Positions 59,153 to 64,000 of a DNA stretch of 64,000 nucleotides are shown here, piece by piece. Every line of letters starts with the position of its first letter. The stretch's first letter is position 1. This stretch comes from Rattus norvegicus. Lineage: Eukaryota > Chordata > Mammalia > Rodentia > Muridae. The notes below the pieces were generated by a model, which saw nothing but the letters and a program-made list of their open reading frames with translations, had not been told where the DNA came from and did no database searches. The stretch is taken from the NCBI RefSeq assembly GCF_036323735.1, contig NC_086019.1, positions 239,928,602-239,992,601 of the forward strand, read 5' to 3'. Position numbers and translations under genes: made by a program.

Positions 59153-59649
59153 CTGGCAAAAAAGTCAACATGAATTCCATAACTTATACATATAGACACC
59201 CCAATGGCAAATCATTTTATAATCTAATAATTACATGTGAAGAAGAGGCTAAAGCTGTAGATAATTAAGTAAAAAATGTTCATGGGAGTAACTAAACTAA
59301 TAAACTCTATGACACTGGAAAAAGAATTTACCAATTTCTTACTCCTGAACAAAGCACCAAGGCCCAGTAGAAGGAGAGCTTGCCTAAGATCGAGGCTGTT
59401 GCTGGGTTCCACTCCAGCAAGAAGAGCAAGGAGCACAAAACACTCAAGTCTGTAATTGAGTAATCCTCATTCCATTCATGAGAAAGAAAGACCAAGAACA
59501 AAGGAAGGCTGAGAACAAACTTACACAAATAATTTAGCATTGGCTACTAGGGAAAAATTTACCAAGAATATAATTACAGTCACTGTGAAACACAACAGAC
59601 ATTAGTTAGAAAGAAGATATACACCCATGAAATTACACTTACAATTTTT

Positions 59650-59737
59650 TTTTTCTTTTTTTCGGAGCTGGGGACCGAACCCAGGGCCTTGCGCTTGCTA
59701 GGCAAGCGCTCTACCACTGAGCTAAATCCCCAACCCC
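59650..59737 (-). mobile_element. ID SINE (GCAAGCGC type)
   Basis: Reversed, near-consensus ID head and short T-rich tail. The flanking word tacaattttt lies at 59640-59649 and 59738-59747. Confidence 0.97.
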
Positions 59738-60532
59738 TACAATTTTTATTCATGAAAAGTACAACCATTGAGCTGGGGAAGATGGCAAGAAAAAATACTT
59801 GCCATATAGCATGAAAAGAGGAGTTCAGATCCCTAGAATCCACATGGAAGGCAGATGGGCTAACAACCACCTTTAATCCCAATATTCAGGAGGCAGGGGC
59901 TCTTGGGAAAAACTGGATAGCTAGACTTAGCCAGACCCACATGCTTTGGGTCTAGCAAGAGACTCTTGTCTTAATAAAGTAGAAAGAACAATTAAAGCCA
60001 CCTGACATGAACCTCTAACCTCTACTACACCCATGTAGTAGAATGTATGTACACACACACATTCAAAGATATACACACATGAATTCACATCATACACATA
60101 TGTTCAAAAAAATAAGCAAACAAAATGTCAAAACGTATGAAGAATCTCAGTAAGTTATAAGCAGATTCAGATGCAGATATATATGTGCAGATTTGCTCTG
60201 TTGCTATGCACTGCAATGCTAAATTTTGTATCATTAAGGTCTAGTGGCCTCAAGATGAGTGAATTCTCACATATGCCAGCTTTGGTTGTGCAAACCTGGC
60301 TCTTTAAAACTATTGGTTCATAGTTTAAAACTATTGCTGGGCAGAAGAGAGGCAGGCAAGGCTTCGGTTTCCAGGCTTGAGGTCTGAGTAGAGGAGAAGG
60401 AAAAAGACGCCATGGGAAGGTAGATCATGAGAGACCATGAGGGCAGGCCTACTGAAGTAGGAGCGGCCCAGGTGGAACATGGCAAGAGATATCTTAGAGT
60501 TACTAATGGGAACTAGCACAGAGGGTTGTGAT

Positions 60533-60720
60533 GGTTTGTATATGCTCAGCTTATGGAGTAGAACTATTAGACAGTGTGGCCCTGTTAGACTAGGTGTGTC
60601 ACTGTAGGTGTGGGCTTTAAGACCCTCATCCTAGCTGCCTGGAAGAGAGTATTCTGCTAACAGACTTCAGATGAAGATGTAGAACTCTCAGCTCCTCCTG
60701 CACCATGCCTGCCTGGATGC
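60533..60720. repeat. Rodent interspersed repeat fragment, unassigned
   Basis: 'gatggtttgtatatgctcag', 'tgtgtcactgtaggtgtggg' and 'gatgaagatgtagaactctc' belong to a very common mouse/rat repeat, possibly LTR-related. Truncated. A small direct repeat (ctgatagtata, three copies) adjoins it at 60724-60774. Confidence 0.65.
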
Positions 60721-60776
60721 TTACTGATAGTATACTGATAGTATACTTGCCTGCCAAATACTTACTGATAGTATAA

Positions 60777-60930
60777 AAAAGTCTTCTAAGCCATTTATTC
60801 CAGCAAACAGAGGCAGAGGCAGGTGGAGCTTTTGAGTTTGAAGCCAGCCTGGTCTACAGAGTGAGTTCCAATTCAGCCAAGTTCTACAGAGAAACCCTGT
60901 CTTGAACCGCACTCTACCCCATATCCCAAA
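60777..60930 (+). mobile_element. B1-like SINE, 5'-truncated
   Basis: 'ggcagaggcaggtggagctt', 'gaagccagcctggtctacag', 'agttctacagagaaaccctg'. Confidence 0.8.
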
Positions 60931-60975
60931 AATAAAAATCTTCCAAATTTGACTTTTAAAAATAAATGGGGGTAG

Positions 60976-61181
60976 AATGTGGGCTGGAGAGATGGCTCAG
61001 CAGTTAAGAACAATGGCTAATCTTTCAGAGGACCTAGGTTCAATTCCCAGAAACCCCCATCACAGCTCACAACCATCTGTAACTCCAGCTTCGGGGCATC
61101 TGGCCGTTTCTGCCCTCCAAAGGCATTAGGCTAGCATGTGGTGTATGGATAGTCATGTGAAGAGAATACTAGTGCACATAA
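60976..61181 (+). mobile_element. B3-type SINE
   Basis: Head gtgggctggagagatggctc, 'aactccagcttcggggcatc' and an A-rich tail that an ID element follows. Confidence 0.8.
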
Positions 61182-61193
61182 AAATAAATACAC

Positions 61194-61329
61194 GGGGTTG
61201 GGGATTTAGCTCAGCGGTAGAGCGCTTGCCTAGCGAGCACAAGGTCCTGGGTTCAGTCCCCAGCTCCGAAAAAAAAAATAAATAAATAAATAAATAAATA
61301 AATAAATAGTCTAAAATAAATAAATAAAT
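61194..61329 (+). mobile_element. ID SINE with (TAAA)n-expanded tail
   Basis: An ID head with GCGAGCAC (61194-61268) is followed by a long TAAA-type tail. The duplication aaataaatacac lies at 61182-61193 and 61330-61341, so the tetranucleotide expansion grew inside the insertion. Confidence 0.93.
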
Positions 61330-62732
61330 AAATAAATACACAAAGACATAAACTAAATAAATCACAGGGCCGTCTTGGTATATAGCTTGTGGTTAGAACT
61401 CCTTACTGAGATTTGTCAGGCTCTAAACTCAACCCCCAGCACCGCATACCCACACCGAAAGGAAAAAAAAAGGAAAGAAAATTAAAATTCAACCCAGCCC
61501 TCACTCCAACTAACATAGCAAATGATTGAGTTAGAGGCAATACTTTATAATGTATTCACTCTCTTTAAACTTGGGTCAGGAGTCCACACCAGTAGACAAA
61601 TATGAGGAAAAGAAATCAGAATACCGGTTATATCAAAACAAAATTGTATATTACTATATTCTTATTCAGACACAAATAAAATTGACTCTTCTTCTTTCCC
61701 ACAAAATGCTGACACTCTAAATTTCTAAGTAAAATATAAAGTAGGGGCTTAATTCTAAGGTGTGTGGTGTGTGTCCGTCCATATACATATATTAAAAGAC
61801 ATGTTTATTTTCTAGACTTAGAGATGGAGTTATCATATTTCATTGTACAACATAGCATTAATGTGTTAGAGTAAGTATATTCTGTCTACTTGTTGCTATA
61901 TTCATATAGTAGCCTGAATTATATATTATAAATTATATAACCTGATCCTCAAAAAAATTACCAAGTCGGTATACAAATATTATAAATTATCCTGACATAT
62001 AACATATGAGGAACCTAAAACAGAAGAAACCATCTGCAAAGGCTAGGAATTCTTATAAAATGTAGGATTCAGGACCTCATACTAGCTACCATTAAAAAGA
62101 AAAAAGAGAGAATGAAATCCAGATTAAATCCCACGATCAAACACCTTGAGACTTAAAGTGGAGTCAGGTTGCCCCGCAGACCCGACACAGTGTCTTTAAC
62201 AAGCTCGCCCTGCTATTACTCCTCTCTGGGCACTCAGATGCAGGAAATTCCCTACCATTCCTGACAAGAACAGCTTACTGTGCTTAAACAGCATTAACAA
62301 TATGGCTCATGGAGAATGACTCTTCCTTGTAGGAGAGTATAGTTTTGACACACACGGAAAAGGGGTCTGTATACATAGGTCCCATCCCGTGGAAACACTG
62401 GATTGTGTCTCCAGTAATCTTTCTGGTAGTGAAAATGCACACACAGTCACATGATGCAAAACTGAACACAGTCTTGTGACAGCAGTTAGAAAGCACTCTT
62501 AGTAACATGAGCCTGGCTTTCTCGAGGCTCTGATCCATTTCTCTTTCTATTGCTGCTGTCTTGTATATACTTAGTCAATGAATCACATCTGTGCCTACAA
62601 CCGTGCTGAGTCCCTCCTGACTCCTCCTAGAGACTCACGGACATTACATGGTCTTCCAGATCTTTTGACAGACTGCCAGACAGCTCCCATCCCAAAGGTA
62701 AAGGTAAAGGAGGTAAGAGTAAAGGTACGTAC

Positions 62733-62831
62733 ATGCATATTAAGAGGGTCTACCAGATGAGCAGCAATACTCATCTCATACTCTGAAAGCTTCACATTTT
62801 TCACACCAATTTGCTTCATCAGTTTTTCCGC
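62733..62831 (-). CDS. Atad1: Atad1 exon: linker before AAA+ domain (5'-most visible)
   Basis: Thirty-three codons, AEKLMKQIGVKNVKLSEYEM then SIAAHLVDPLNMH, phase 0 at both ends, acceptor cttctttctag and donor gtacgt right after CAT. It links the N-terminal membrane anchor (not in this window) to the AAA+ core. The donor choice is fixed by the next exon starting with GTT. The internal ATGs are not the start codon. The exon(s) for the first 54 or so residues, including the transmembrane helix, must lie beyond base 64000. Confidence 0.97.
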
Positions 62832-63239
62832 CTAGAAAGAAGAAAAGACAAGCAATCTTTGATCTGATATTTAAACACTGACATTTCAAAACAGATAAAG
62901 AAGTCTAAACAGCAATGAACAGCAAGATGTAAGACTTCCAGGGATACTCTAGGCTCCTTGTCAATTTTGGGCTCAAAAGAAAAATTGAGGATCCACTCTA
63001 CTGAATCCAAAAAATTTAATCGGCTTTTGAGAAATGAAAGTTGGGTGGGCACGGGGGACAGGAAGAATCTGAGTATTTGGAGGCTGAAGATTGAGTCCGA
63101 GGTGGACATGTAATCCCACAGTGGACACAGAAGTTGAGTTTGAGGGAGGCATGCTCTCCCACAGTTGGGCCATCCTCTGCTACTGAGCAAGTTCATCTTG
63201 GGCTACATGAGACCAGTCTCAAAACTGTGTGCCTGTGTC

Positions 63240-63305
63240 TCTGTAAAGCAGGAGAGGAGAGAGAGGAGAGATAGGAGAGAGGGGGAGGGGGGGGAGAGAG
63301 AGACA
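63240..63305. repeat. GA/G-rich low-complexity tract
   Basis: gagaggagagagaggaga-type polypurine run with a G9 stretch. Confidence 0.9.
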
Positions 63306-63724
63306 GTATAGGACGCATGACTGAAAAGATCAGTAATCTCCCTTGACTCCCAAAAGACCTGGAAATGGTTTCTTTTCTCTCCTAGGATTACTGATGACAG
63401 TTATAGGTGAGATGTCAAGATAAAAGCCCACTGAATTAAGAAGTGAAAACATTGGACAGTGGAGTTTGTTTCCTTAATAAAGAATCTAAAAGAGATATCC
63501 AACTTCCTTCAAATTGTCAAGGTATCCACGAGAAGTGTTCATACACACACACACTTCCAAATTTTGAAATGCTGTTCTTTTAACAACGAAGATCCAGGTA
63601 ATTGATGACAATAAAAAATAACTTGAAATAACATACACGTATATTCTTGAAGTAAGGCAAAATAGCCAAGTATCTGTAAGTCCTAGCAATGCCACCAAGT
63701 TCTCAGTTAAAACTGAAACAACCA

Positions 63725-63831
63725 GGGTTGGGGATTTAGCTCAGTGGTAGAGCGCTTGCCTAGGAAGCGCAAGGCCCTGGGTTCGGTCCCCAGCTCCGAA
63801 AAAAAGAAAAGAAAAAAAAAAAACAAAAACA
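63725..63831 (+). mobile_element. ID SINE (GGAAGCGC type, no GAACC)
   Basis: Near-consensus head and tail gaaaaaaagaaaagaaaa. The duplication aaaactgaaacaacca lies at 63709-63724 and 63832-63847. Confidence 0.98.
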
Positions 63832-64000
63832 AAAACTGAAACAACCATGGACATACCCTGATTTCGCAAACAAGCCAAAACACAGCAAATGAATGAACTC
63901 AGATTTCAGGAAGTAGGGATGATTTTTTTCCTCTTATCCTGTTGAATGGGCCAAAGTTTAGCATGATTAAGTTATTTATCATGGGCTGTAAGACAGCTCA

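Larger units (their letters stand above)
59153..62732 (-). other. Atad1: Atad1 intron, 3.6 kb
   Basis: Donor gtacgt directly after ATG CAT, acceptor ttttttgccag. It holds two IDs, a B1, a B3 and an unassigned rodent repeat. The stretches 59750-60530 and 61350-62700 look mostly unique. Confidence 0.85.
62832..64000 (-). other. Atad1: Atad1 intron, 3' part
   Basis: Runs off the window. It holds a GA-rich tract (63240-63305) and an ID element; the remainder is unclassified, and no further Atad1 exon was found. Confidence 0.85.

Noticed and set aside
62595..62819. Read-through coding past the ATG CAT donor in Atad1
   Set aside because: The residues after MH (VRTFTLTS) do not fit the family, and the exon at 59032-59152 restores the expected sequence.

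Overview
The window is ordinary euchromatic mammalian DNA, almost certainly from rat (Rattus). The evidence is sixteen ID SINEs (BC1/tRNA-Ala-like heads with A-rich tails, mostly with clean target-site duplications), many B2, B1, B3 and B4 SINEs, rat-type L1 3' ends and long CA microsatellites. No bacterial, CRISPR or plasmid feature was seen.

Two protein-coding genes lie tail to tail. On the + strand are the last five coding exons of Papss2 (bifunctional PAPS synthase 2): 6660-6865, 16939-17074, 19651-19919, 20962-21191 and 22261-22402, followed by a 3'UTR to about 24016. They encode the last 327 residues, most of the ATP-sulfurylase half, including the HNGH nucleotide-binding motif. On the - strand are eight coding exons of Atad1 (Msp1/Thorase AAA+ ATPase): 62733-62831, 59032-59152, 55157-55357, 46915-47021, 42921-43010, 39395-39445, 32825-32958 and 30452-30572. 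They encode residues 55-361 if the missing first part is 54 residues, as I recall for human. A 3'UTR follows, down to about 28000. Every exon joins the next in frame, with GT donors and AG acceptors. The 5' parts and promoters of both genes lie outside the window. The 4-kb interval at 24017-27999 separates the two 3' ends. The Papss2-Atad1 convergent order matches the human 10q23 arrangement as I remember it.

Layout: 1-6659 Papss2 intron; 6660-22402 Papss2 exons 8-12 (if about twelve exons) and their introns; 22403-24016 Papss2 3'UTR; 24017-27999 intergenic; 28000-30451 Atad1 3'UTR; 30452-62831 Atad1 exons and introns; 62832-64000 Atad1 intron. The two proteins have no known joint pathway. 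PAPSS2 makes the universal sulfate donor PAPS; ATAD1 extracts mislocalised tail-anchored proteins from the outer mitochondrial and peroxisomal membranes and disassembles AMPA-receptor complexes.

The most interesting structure is in the introns. At 48569-50750 one short target sequence occurs three times because two retroposons (a truncated L1 and a tiny structured polyadenylated insert resembling a retroviral R region) inserted at the same site or within about 3 bp of it. Also notable are a nine-unit, exactly 30-bp minisatellite that is open on both strands, an ID+B2 pair sharing one target-site duplication, an ID subgroup in which a head variant tracks a tail variant, and an 80-bp tandem array in a Papss2 intron. 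I found no convincing undescribed gene system.
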